From the NCBI GenBank assembly GCA_002490465.1, contig DKUB01000055.1, forward strand, positions 1 to 12,391: a DNA stretch of 12,391 nt, written 5' to 3'. The stretch's first letter is position 1. Each line of letters opens with the position of its first letter. Shown here piece by piece: positions 1 to 7,700 of the stretch. The DNA comes from Lachnoclostridium sp. UBA7215. GTDB lineage: Bacteria > Bacillota > Clostridia > Lachnospirales > Lachnospiraceae. The notes beneath the pieces were generated by a model. The model did no database searches, was not told where the DNA came from, and saw nothing but the letters and a program-made list of their open reading frames with translations. Made by a program: the position numbers and the translations under genes.

Positions 1-279
1 GCCGCGCAGCGGCATGTTCCCGCACCTGGTACTCTGGTGTTCGTACAGGTTCATGGATGCTCCGATGATAAAGGACAGGTCGTTCTTTACGCCAAGGAAT
101 ACGGCATCCGCCAGTGTCGTAATCTCCAGCTGATCAGGGTCTTTGTAGGATGTGCGGTTGACTGCGTTGTACAGTTCCAGCAGGTCTTTGCGATCCTGGA
201 ATGCGAGCCGGAACAGCCGGTCTCTGCGGTTACGGTTTAAGGGCTGCTTTTGGGAATTTCTGCGTTTTTTCTTTTTCAT
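1..279 (-). CDS. Rpn family recombination-promoting nuclease / PD-(D/E)XK putative transposase, N-terminal part (cut by window edge)
   Basis: Only the first 93 codons lie in the window; the gene runs off the left edge. The start is the ATG at 279-277, preceded by an AAAGGAGA ribosome binding site seven to eight bases upstream. After a very basic N-terminus (MKKKKRRNSQK) the protein reads RLFRLAFQDRKDLLELYNAVN, then LEITTLADAVFLGVKNDLSF and NLYEHQST...NMPLRG. These are hallmarks of the Lachnospiraceae Rpn/PDDEXK_2 family. The aspartate of NDLSF (D67) and the E-x-Q of YEHQS (E80, Q82) sit where that family places its nuclease-fold metal-binding residues. Family members are usually about 280-330 aa, so roughly a third is visible. 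Known members are RecA-independent recombination-promoting nucleases, often present in many copies; this copy's activity is unknown. It has its own promoter and terminator context and does not appear linked to the surface-protein genes. Confidence 0.85.
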   Translation of the reverse strand, partial: MKKKKRRNSQKQPLNRNRRDRLFRLAFQDRKDLLELYNAVNRTSYKDPDQLEITTLADAVFLGVKNDLSFIIGASMNLYEHQSTRCGNMPLRG

Positions 280-381
280 CTGTTTCTCCTTTATTATATC
301 CGTTTTTTGGGTTGGATGGCAAGAGGTTTCCCGCATTGACGCGAAAATGCTTTTGTAAGGGGAGAGAATAATATTTTCTAC

Positions 382-410
382 ATTATAGCGTAATTTTTTC
401 TTGAAGTCCA
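382..410 (-). promoter_or_regulatory. Sigma-A-type promoter for the Rpn-family gene
   Basis: On the minus strand a perfect TATAAT (bases 387-382) lies 17 bases downstream of TGGACT (410-405), which matches the -35 consensus at four of six positions. Transcription would start near base 375, giving a leader of about 95 bases before the start codon at 279. The assignment is by motif and spacing only. The rest of 280-500 is AT-rich and shows no gene. Confidence 0.55.
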
Positions 411-500
411 CAAAAATATTGAATATTTACCAAGGATTTCCTTCTATGGAAAAACTGAAAGCGGCACTGGTTGGTTAAAGGTCATTTTAATATAATAAAG

Positions 501-551
501 GAGCTGTTGTACCGGCAGACGATTCATCTGCCTTTGCAACAGCTCTTTTTT
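501..551. terminator. Bidirectional intrinsic terminator between the Rpn gene and the first XRE gene
   Basis: GAGCTGTTG (501-509) pairs perfectly with CAACAGCTC (537-545), and an inner arm GGCAGA (514-519) pairs with TCTGCC (527-532). On the plus strand the stem is followed by six T (546-551). On the minus strand it is followed by CTTTATTATATT. It lies about 14 bases beyond the stop codon of the XRE gene at 565-834, so its clear job is to end that minus-strand transcript. The good plus-strand T-tract means it would also stop rightward transcription, although no plus-strand gene is visible to its left. Confidence 0.75.
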
Positions 552-564
552 GAACGATAAAATA

Positions 565-834
565 TTATTTTCTGCGTTTCTTTTGCTTATTATTTATTTC
601 TTCCCGTTTTTGACTAACGGATTCTGATTCTTCGCAGGTTGCTTCAAACTGCATGATATCCTGAACTTTACAATTTAAGATAAGACATAATTCATTGAGT
701 GTGGCAGTGGTAATCGGCTCGTTGTGGCTCATTCGGCGGAGGGTGTTGCTGGATATGCCCCAGTGGTATATGAGCTGGTATTTTGTTACTTTTCGCTTTT
801 TCATAGTAGTCCAGAGCGGCTGGTAGCTGATCAT
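565..834 (-). CDS. Small XRE-family (Cro/CI-type) helix-turn-helix transcriptional regulator
   Basis: An 89-residue protein. The start is the ATG at 834-832, because AAGGAG (850-845) lies about ten bases upstream and the sequence then begins MISYQPLWTTMKKRKVTKYQ, the usual opening of this clostridial family. An upstream in-frame ATG at 894 has no ribosome binding site and adds an unrelated peptide. The helix-turn-helix spans roughly residues 15-40 (KYQLIYHWGISSNTLRRMSHN), followed by TTATLNELCLILNCKVQDIM, the typical helices 4-5. The tail is charged and very basic at the end (KQKKRRK). Homologues are single-domain DNA binders, often in mobile or accessory regions; the target is unknown. It is transcribed alone, with a terminator directly behind it. 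A 7-bp perfect inverted repeat 30-50 bases upstream of the start could be an operator. Confidence 0.82.
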   Translation of the reverse strand: MISYQPLWTTMKKRKVTKYQLIYHWGISSNTLRRMSHNEPITTATLNELCLILNCKVQDIMQFEATCEESESVSQKREEINNKQKKRRK

Positions 835-863
835 GCGTCGAAATCTCCTTTTGAAAATGATAT

Positions 864-884
864 TCAGGCAAAAGGTCTGCCTGA
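864..884. promoter_or_regulatory. Perfect inverted repeat in the leader of the first XRE gene (operator candidate)
   Basis: TCAGGCA (864-870) and TGCCTGA (878-884) form a perfect 7-bp inverted repeat with a 7-base centre, 30-50 bases upstream of the start codon at 834. On the minus strand the sequence TTGTCA overlaps its outer edge and TATCAT follows 19 bases later, so the palindrome could lie between -35 and -10 elements of a nearby promoter. That would fit autorepression by the encoded regulator. A leader-RNA hairpin is an equally simple reading. Confidence 0.35.
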
Positions 885-970
885 CAATGTACACTTTCTA
901 TTTTAGTTCCGAAGCAATATATTAAACATTAGTTATAAAATACATAGGTAAATTATTGCATATAATAAGC

Positions 971-999
971 TTGCGACAGGAAATGGCGTATGATATAAT
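971..999 (+). promoter_or_regulatory. Orphan plus-strand sigma-A-type promoter
   Basis: TTGCGA (971-976) and a perfect TATAAT (994-999) are separated by exactly 17 bases. Transcription would start near 1006 and run rightward. No credible plus-strand gene follows before the minus-strand regulator at 1225-1476, so a transcript would be a short untranslated RNA or an antisense RNA to that regulator. The -10 overlaps that of an opposing promoter. Confidence 0.45.
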
Positions 1000-1018
1000 C
1001 CACTTATAATATGGGCAA
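990..1018 (-). promoter_or_regulatory. Possible distal promoter for the first XRE gene, overlapping an opposing promoter
   Basis: On the minus strand TTGCCC (1018-1013) and TATCAT (995-990) are 17 bases apart, matching consensus at four and five of six positions. It would produce a leader of about 150 bases ahead of the regulator starting at 834. Its -10 box shares bases 994-995 with the -10 of the plus-strand promoter at 971-999, so the two could not be occupied at once. Confidence 0.35.
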
Positions 1019-1140
1019 TATAATGCATATATAAATCCGCCGGATTATTTGTGAGAAGATCAGAATAACAGCTGGATGAATGAAATGCATATTGAAAACA
1101 GAATATTTGGATTTATAACAGGACGGGTTGATATGGACAG

Positions 1141-1170
1141 GAAAATAAAAAAGGAATCCGGATGGATTCC
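1141..1170 (-). terminator. Intrinsic terminator of the second XRE gene
   Basis: On the minus strand GGAATCC (1170-1164) and GGATTCC (1159-1153) form a perfect 7-bp stem with a 4-base loop, followed at once by TTTTTTATTTTC (1152-1141). It lies about 55 bases beyond the stop codon of the gene at 1225-1476 and points the same way. On the plus strand no T-tract follows, so it acts in one direction only. Confidence 0.72.
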
Positions 1171-1224
1171 CGCTGTATTGAAACATTAAGAATATTTGTA
1201 TGAAAATAAGCCAGGTGCGTATGG

Positions 1225-1476
1225 TCAGACAGAATCGTCATCTTCCGGCAGAAAATCATTTAATTCCGGGAAGTCAAGAAATTCTCCCAGGGTCATATTA
1301 AAAGTGGTGGCGATCATATGGAGGGTCCGGATCTTGGGATTTTTGCTGGTGCCTCTGATGATATTGTCAACGGTGGACTGCTTCAGCCCGCTCATGACAG
1401 CCAGTTTATTGATGGTGATTCCGTGTTTCGCGCACAGCGTCCGAATGCGCATGGCGAACAGTTCTGAGTAAGTCAT
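1225..1476 (-). CDS. XRE-family helix-turn-helix transcriptional regulator, divergent to the BspA-like operon
   Basis: An 83-residue Cro/CI-type DNA-binding protein. The start is the ATG at 1476-1474, with GGAG seven bases upstream. MTYSELFAMRIRTLCAKHGI begins the first helix. The helix-turn-helix follows (residues about 21-41, INKLAVMSGLKQSTVDNIIR), then RGTSKNPKIRTLHMIATTF and TLGEFLDF, the classic end of this domain, which often reads as a linker to the recognition of a 'young' operator. The short tail is acidic (PEDDDSV). There is no second domain, so it probably works as a dimer. It is transcribed away from the large surface-protein genes across a 292-base gap containing two palindromes, a layout common for local autoregulators. 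Control of the neighbouring operon is inferred from layout only. A terminator sits at 1141-1170. Confidence 0.9.
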   Translation of the reverse strand: MTYSELFAMRIRTLCAKHGITINKLAVMSGLKQSTVDNIIRGTSKNPKIRTLHMIATTFNMTLGEFLDFPELNDFLPEDDDSV

Positions 1477-1522
1477 GATTTTGCTCCAGAGTTTGAGGTA
1501 TTACCTGCATATAGCTAAGTTC

Positions 1523-1531
1523 ATGATAACA
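1523..1531 (-). promoter_or_regulatory. Extended -10 promoter candidate for the second XRE gene
   Basis: The minus strand reads TGTTATCAT (1531-1523), an extended -10 (TGn plus a five-of-six -10 hexamer). No good -35 hexamer lies 16-18 bases upstream, which is acceptable for extended -10 promoters. Transcription would begin near 1516, about 40 bases before the start codon. The palindrome at 1550-1565 covers the -35 region, so binding there would block it. Confidence 0.4.
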
Positions 1532-1547
1532 GAAGGACAACTGACAG

Positions 1548-1617
1548 TTACCTTTGCATAGGTTGATGCAGGGGAGAATGTGCGGGAAATTCCTGTAATT
1601 ACCTTTGCGAAAGTAAT
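1548..1617. promoter_or_regulatory. Two related imperfect palindromes in the divergent gap (operator candidates)
   Basis: The decamer TTACCTTTGC occurs at 1548-1557 and again at 1599-1608, 51 bases apart, the only pair of this kind I see in the gap. Each is the left half of a palindrome centred on GC. The first reads ACCTTTGCATAGGT (1550-1563; six of seven pairs). The second reads ATTACCTTTGCGAAAGTAAT (1598-1617; eight of ten pairs plus one G-T). Small XRE dimers usually bind such sites. Their spacing, near five helical turns, would place both on the same face of the DNA. Confidence 0.45.
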
Positions 1618-1680
1618 CAGGTATGAGATTCAATGTATGATAAGAAGTAGGAATGTGTTTGATATGTAAGGCCGCAGTGA

Positions 1681-1709
1681 GTGATAAGATGTGTGCGGTT
1701 TTATATAAA
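1681..1709 (+). promoter_or_regulatory. Promoter candidate for the BspA-like operon
   Basis: GTGATA (1681-1686) and TATAAA (1704-1709) are spaced by 17 bases and match consensus at four and five of six positions. Transcription would start near 1716, giving a leader of about 53 bases before the ATG at 1769. TTGATA at 1659-1664 is a better -35 but has only a weak -10 (GATAAG, 18 bases on). The two weak alternatives make the exact start uncertain. Confidence 0.4.
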
Positions 1710-1768
1710 ATGGCGGATGCGGAGACATAGATTCTGCCAGCCGGAAAAATTTATAAGGAGAGAAGGTT

Positions 1769-4700
1769 ATGAAGTTGAGAAAAAGGTTTGTAGCAGGGGT
1801 TTTGGCGGCTTTGGTGGCGATTGCGGGGGTGCCGTATCCGGGGAGCAGCGCCAGGGCGAAGGAGGTGCCTGCATTGGAAGAAGTGCAGGAAACCGAGCCT
1901 GTTGACGCGGGCGAAACCACAGATGTGAGTGAGGATATTGATGCAAATGAAACAGAAGACGAGATTGGAGCAGCAGAAGGCGAAAACCAGGGACTGGAAG
2001 AAGATGCAAGTCTGTCTGTTAAAGAAACAGAAAGTGCAGAAACAGATGAAGATGGAGAGGAAGAGGATGAAGAAACATATACATTAACATATATTGTAAA
2101 GAATAATGGGACAGCGTCTATCACAGGGTATGAAGGGACAGGTAGCGGAGATCTGGTAATTCCAGAAGAGATTGATGGATATAAGGTGACAAGTATAGGA
2201 GAAGAAGCGTTTATTTGGTGCGATGAATTTACCGGAAGCCTGATAATTCCCTCCAGTGTAACAAGTATAGGGGATTCCGCGTTTTTAGGATGTAGTGATT
2301 TAATTAATGTGAATATTTCATCGGGTGTGACAAGCATAGGAGATTATGCGTTTTCTGAATGCGGTTTAGCAAACGTGAGTATTCCGTCAAGTGTGATAAG
2401 TATAGGGGGTGCTGCGTTTTCTGGCTGTAGTGATTTGGTAAGTGTGAATATCTCATCGGGCGTGACAAGCATAGGAGATTATGCGTTCTCTGAATGCAGC
2501 GGATTGACAAACGTGAGTATTCCATCAAGTGTAACAAGTATAGGGGACGCCATGTTTTCTGAATGTAGTGGATTGACAAACATAAACATTCCATCAAGTG
2601 TGACAAGCATAGGTATAGAGGCGTTTTCTGGTTGTATCAGTTTGATAAGTGTAAGTATTCCATCAAGTGTGAGAAATATAGAATCTGAGGCGTTTTCTGG
2701 TTGCAGCAGTTTAACAAAGGTGGAAATTCTCGCTAGTGTGACAGATATGGGAGAAGATGTTTTTTTGGGCTGTAATGGATTGGTAAGCGCAGGACCGATT
2801 GGAGGCGGCTACAATCTGGAGTTTGGATGGGAAAAAGTAATACCTGCGTATGCGTTTTTTGGTTGCAACAGTTTAGCAAGTGTGAATATTCCATCGGGCG
2901 TGATAAGTATCGGAGAATATGCGTTTTCAGGCTGCAGTAGATTAACAAGTGTAAAAATCCCCTCTACTGTGACAGACATAGCGGTATATATGTTCGAGGA
3001 CTGTAACCAGTTAACAAGTGCGGGTCCCATAGGGGGCGGTTATACCTATGAATTTGGATGGGAAGAGATGATACCAGATAATGCGTTTTCAGGCTGTAGC
3101 AGTTTGACAAGTGTAAAAATTCCTGCCAGTGTGACAAGCATAGGGGAAGACACATTTTCAGGTTGCAGTGGTTTAACAAGCGCGGGTCCAATAGGAGGAG
3201 GTTATGCCTATGAATTTGAATGGGAAAAAGTAATACCTGCAAATGCATTTTCAGGTTGTGGTGGTTTGACAAGTGTAAATATTCCATCCAGCGTAACATA
3301 TATAGGATATGATGCATTTTCTTATTGCAGCAGTTTAGCAAGTGTGAATATTCCATCGAGCGTGATAAGCATAGGTGATAATACGTTTAAATGTTGCGAT
3401 AGCTTAACAAGCGTAAATATTCCTTTTGGTGTGACAGGCATAGGCGATGATGCGTTTTCCGAATGCAGTAGTTTGACAACTGTGAGTATTCCATCCAGCG
3501 TAATATACATAGGGCGTAATGCATTTTTCAAATGTAGCAGTTTAACAAGTATGGATATTCCGCCTAGTGTGACAGGTATAGGGAGTAATGCGTTTTCAGG
3601 CTGCAGCAATTTGGCAAGTGTGAGTATTCCATCCAGCGTGGTATACATAGGTGAAGATGCGTTCGATGAATGTAATGCTTTATTATCTGTTCAAATTATA
3701 AATGTGACTTGCAGTATTTATGATTCAAGTTCTACTATACCAGAAAATATAAAGATATATGGCTATGTAAATTCTACAGCTGAATCATATGCCAAAAAGT
3801 ACAGCAGGACATTTGTTCCCATTGGAACTGCTGAAAAGGATGCGGTTCCCATTGCATTGACAGTATTAAAAGAACAAACAGAGTATGATGTGGGAGATAT
3901 CTTAGGAATAGATGATAATATCACAGTTATAGAGGATATCATAGTAATAGCCAACTACACAGATGGAACTATAAGAGAGGTAACTGGATTTTCAACAAAC
4001 ATATTAGATATAGATATGTCTGTAGCAGGTAAAAAAACACTGGTAGTTACATATCAAGAAGACAATATTACACTTAAAGCAAATATAGAAATTAATGTTA
4101 AAGAAAAATCCGAGGCTGTTGGATCTGCATATGCCCTGACATATGCTGTGGTAGAAGAAAGCAGGACAGCGGATATTAGAGGATATAAAGGAACGATCGA
4201 AGGAGAACTTATAATTCCAGAAAAAATTAATGGGTATAAGGTAACAGGAATAGGGTATTCTGCCTTTAAAGATTGTACCGGCATAACAAGCATAAGTATT
4301 CCAAGCGGCGTGACATACATAGGTGGCTATGCATTTTCCGGTTGTAGTGGTCTGGTAAGCGTGAGTATTCCATCAAGTGTGGAGCGTATAGGTGACTATG
4401 CGTTTTCTGGCTGTAAAGGTTTGACAAACGTAAGCATTTTGTCCGGCGTGACAAGCATGGGAGAAGGGGTGTTTTCTTATTGTAGTGGATTAACAAATGC
4501 AGGACCTGCAGGGGGCGGTTATGATTACGAATATGGATGGGAAGAAGCTATCCCTGACAATGCGTTTTCAGGTTGTAGAGGTTTAACAAGCGTGAGTATC
4601 CCGTCAGGCATGACAAGTATAGGGTATGAAGCGTTTCGGGGTTGTGGTAGTTTGACGAGCGTGAGTATCCCATCAGGTGTGACGAGTATAGATCGCGATG

Positions 4701-7700
4701 CGTTTCGGGGTTGCGACAGTTTAACAAGCGTGAGTATCCCGTCCAGTGTAACAAGTATAGGATATGATACGTTTTCAGGCTGCAGTGGTTTAACAAGTGC
4801 GGGACCGACAGGGGGCGGTTATGATTACGAATATGGATGGGAAGAAGCTATCCCTGATAATGCGTTTTCCGGCTGTAGTGGTTTAACAAGCGTGAATATC
4901 CCATCAAGCGTAACAAGCATAGGGTCTGACGCATTTCAGTACTGTGGCAGTTTGACAAGCGTGAGTATTCCATCAAATGTGACATATATAGGAAATAATG
5001 CGTTTTATGATTGTAGCAGCTTAACATATGTGAATATCCCGAACGGTGTGACAGAAATAGGGCATGATGTTTTTTCATGGTGTAGCAGCTTAACAAATTT
5101 GAATATTCCATCAAGCGTGGCATATATAAGAGAGGGTGCGTTTTGTGGCTGTAGTGGTTTGAGAAGTATAAGTATTCCATCAAGTGTGGAATACATAGGA
5201 AGGCGGGCGTTTGGAAATTGTAGTGGTTTGTCATCAATTTTAATTTTTAATTCAGCTTGTGAGATTTATGATTCAGATTCATATTCTTCTATGTTGGAGA
5301 ATACGACCATATTTGGCTATGCAAATTCCACGGCGGAGTCATACGCAGAAAAACATAACAGGGCTTTTGTTTCGTTTGAATCTATTGGAAATGATACAGT
5401 GCCTATTGTGTTGACAGCATCAAAAGAAAAAACAGAATATAAAACCGGGGAGATCCTTAACATAGATGACATCGTAGTAACAGCCATCTATACGGATGGG
5501 ACTACAAAAACAGTGACTGGATATACAACGAATGTATCAGAGATAGATATGTCTGTTGCAGGAAAGGAATGTTTATTAATTACATATCAGGAGGGAAAAG
5601 TTGAACTCAGGACAAGTATAGAAATTGAGGTAGAAGAGAAAATTGAAGTTGTTGCGCCTTATGAAAATGCGACATATATGTTGAAATATATAGTCAAAAG
5701 TAATGAAACAGTAATTATTATCGGATGTGAAAGAACAGCCAGTGGAGATTTGGTAATTCCAGAAAAGATTGGCGAACATAGTGTTACGAGTATAGGTGAC
5801 GACGCGTTTTGGTGCTGCAGCGGTTTAACGGGCGTGACAATCCCGCCTAGCGTTATGAGCATAGGAGAGGATGCGTTTTATGACTGTAGTGGTCTATCAT
5901 CAATTTCAATCTTAAACGCAGATTGTCAAATTTATGATACAGGTGATACCATACCGGAAAATGCAATAATACACGGTTATGCAGATTCTACAGCGCAGGC
6001 CTATGCGGAAAAACATAATAGAACTTTTGTTTCACTTGATTCTACTGAAGTACTGCCTGTTCAATTGACAGTTTTAAAAGAAAAAAACGAATATAAAACA
6101 GGGGAAAGCCTTAATGTAGACGACATCACAGCAACGGTTAGTTATACGGATGGGACTACAAAAGCAGTGACTGGATTTGCAACGAATGTATCAGAGATAG
6201 ATATGTCTGTAGCAGGCAAAAAGGTTCTGACAGTTACATATCAGGAAAAGGGCGTTGAACTTGAGGCAAAGATAGAAATCAATGTAAAAGAGACATCTGA
6301 GATTATTAAACCAAAATATTACACAGTCACTTTCGATGCAAACGGAGGTACGGAATTAAGTGAAACGAGCAGGACAGTAGAAGAAGGAAAAACAATTGGT
6401 GCGTTGCCAGAAGAAGTCCAGCGTGTGGGCTACACATTTACCGGCTGGTACAAAGAAGCATCTTGTAAAAATAAATGGAATTTTGACACGGACGTCGTGA
6501 CGCAAGATACGGTGCTGTATGCCGGTTGGGAACCGGTCGTGGTCACTTATACAGTGTCATTTGACCTGCAAGGCCACGGGAGCATAGAGGGTATAACGGT
6601 TATTTCCGGAAGTAAAATAGAGAGGCCGTCTGATCCGGCGGCGGATGGTTATACGTTTATTGGCTGGTACAAAGAAGCGGCCTGCGAGAACCAATGGAAT
6701 TTTGATACCGATACTGTGACCGGTGATCTTACTTTGTATGCTGGCTGGGTAAAAAATAAGGATTCTCAGGATTTTGGCGATGTCCTTCCAGGGGACGTCC
6801 CAGCGGATGAAAAGATCCCGGAAAAGCAGTTATGGATAGTTCCCATCCAGGATGTAACTTACACTGGCAAAGCCGTAAAGCCGGAAGTACATATTTACTG
6901 GGGCAAAGAGCGCCTGGACGAGGGTGTGGATTATACATTGAAATACCGGAACAATACCCAGGCTAACAGCGGATCTGACCTGGGTAAAGCGCCGCAGGTC
7001 GCAGTCAAATATAAGAAACATTTCTTGGAAAAGCAACAGGAAACCATTTATTTTAAGATTCAGCCGGTGAATCTGGCGGATGTGACTGCCGACGATTTGA
7101 CGCTGGCAGTAAGTAAAAAGGTGCAGAAGAAAGTTCCCACGGCAACCTGGCTTGGCAAAAAATTGGTGAAGGGCAAAGACTTTGACGTATCCTACCCGGA
7201 TGAGGGCAAATCCGGCGCTTATCAGGAAAAAGGAGAATATACCGTCCTCCTGACCGCTGGAAAGAGCGGCAATTTCACCGGAAGCAAGGCTGTGCGCCTT
7301 ACAGTTACTGATCTGATACCCGTTAGTAAAGTATCGGTCAAGGTAAAGAGCCAGCTTTATGATAAAGGGAAACCTGTAGAGCCGGAACCGAAAGTCACAT
7401 ACAAAGGGAAAGCGTTGGAAAAAGATGTCGATTATACCGTTTCCTACCAGAACAATACGGAGATCGGAACTGCCTCTGCGGTCATAACAGGAGCAGGCAA
7501 ATACCAGGGGACAAAGAGAGTGAATTTTAAGATCACCGGGACGTCGATCAAACGGGCGGCAGTGTCCGGGCTTACGGAAAAAGAATATACCGGGGCGGCG
7601 CAGATACCGGAGGGATTAACAGTTGCATTAGGAGGAAAATCATTAAAAGAGGGAACCGATTATTCTGTTTCATATACCAAAAACAGGAACGCGGGAAAAG

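Larger units (their letters stand above)
835..1224. other. AT-rich intergenic region between the two XRE genes
   Basis: This 390-base stretch has no convincing protein gene. It holds the leader inverted repeat (864-884), the overlapping opposed promoters (971-1018), a small AATCC-GCC-GGATT hairpin near 1034-1046, and the terminator of the second XRE gene (1141-1170). The remainder shows nothing recognisable. Confidence 0.6.

Noticed and set aside
1076..1189. Plus-strand 37-codon open frame starting MNEMHIENRIFG
   Set aside because: No ribosome binding site precedes it and its end overlaps the terminator hairpin of the minus-strand XRE gene. It is more likely chance, although it lies downstream of the orphan promoter.
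1196..1471. Plus-strand open frame of 91 codons
   Set aside because: It is antisense to the clear XRE gene at 1225-1476, has no ribosome binding site, and its protein resembles no known family. It is a shadow of the real gene.
1672..1705. CCGCA...TGCGG hairpin followed by TTTTATAT ahead of the first LRR gene, considered as an attenuator
   Set aside because: The stem is only 5 bp with a loop of about 17 bases, and it overlaps the likely promoter. It is too weak to call.
1630..2337. Long minus-strand open frame of 235 codons rich in Ser/Pro
   Set aside because: It is antisense to the acidic linker and first LRRs of the large gene; Glu/Asp codons read backwards give Ser/Phe-rich frames. No start signal or domain is visible.
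2355..2380. Apparent frameshift or deletion in LRR unit 3
   Set aside because: The unit lacks exactly three bases compared with its copy 135 bases downstream, so the frame is kept and only one residue is missing.
2189..3703. Regular repeats of about 69 bases, considered as a CRISPR array
   Set aside because: The period equals 23 codons, the reading frame stays open, and the whole unit is similar with no unique spacers. It is a protein LRR array.
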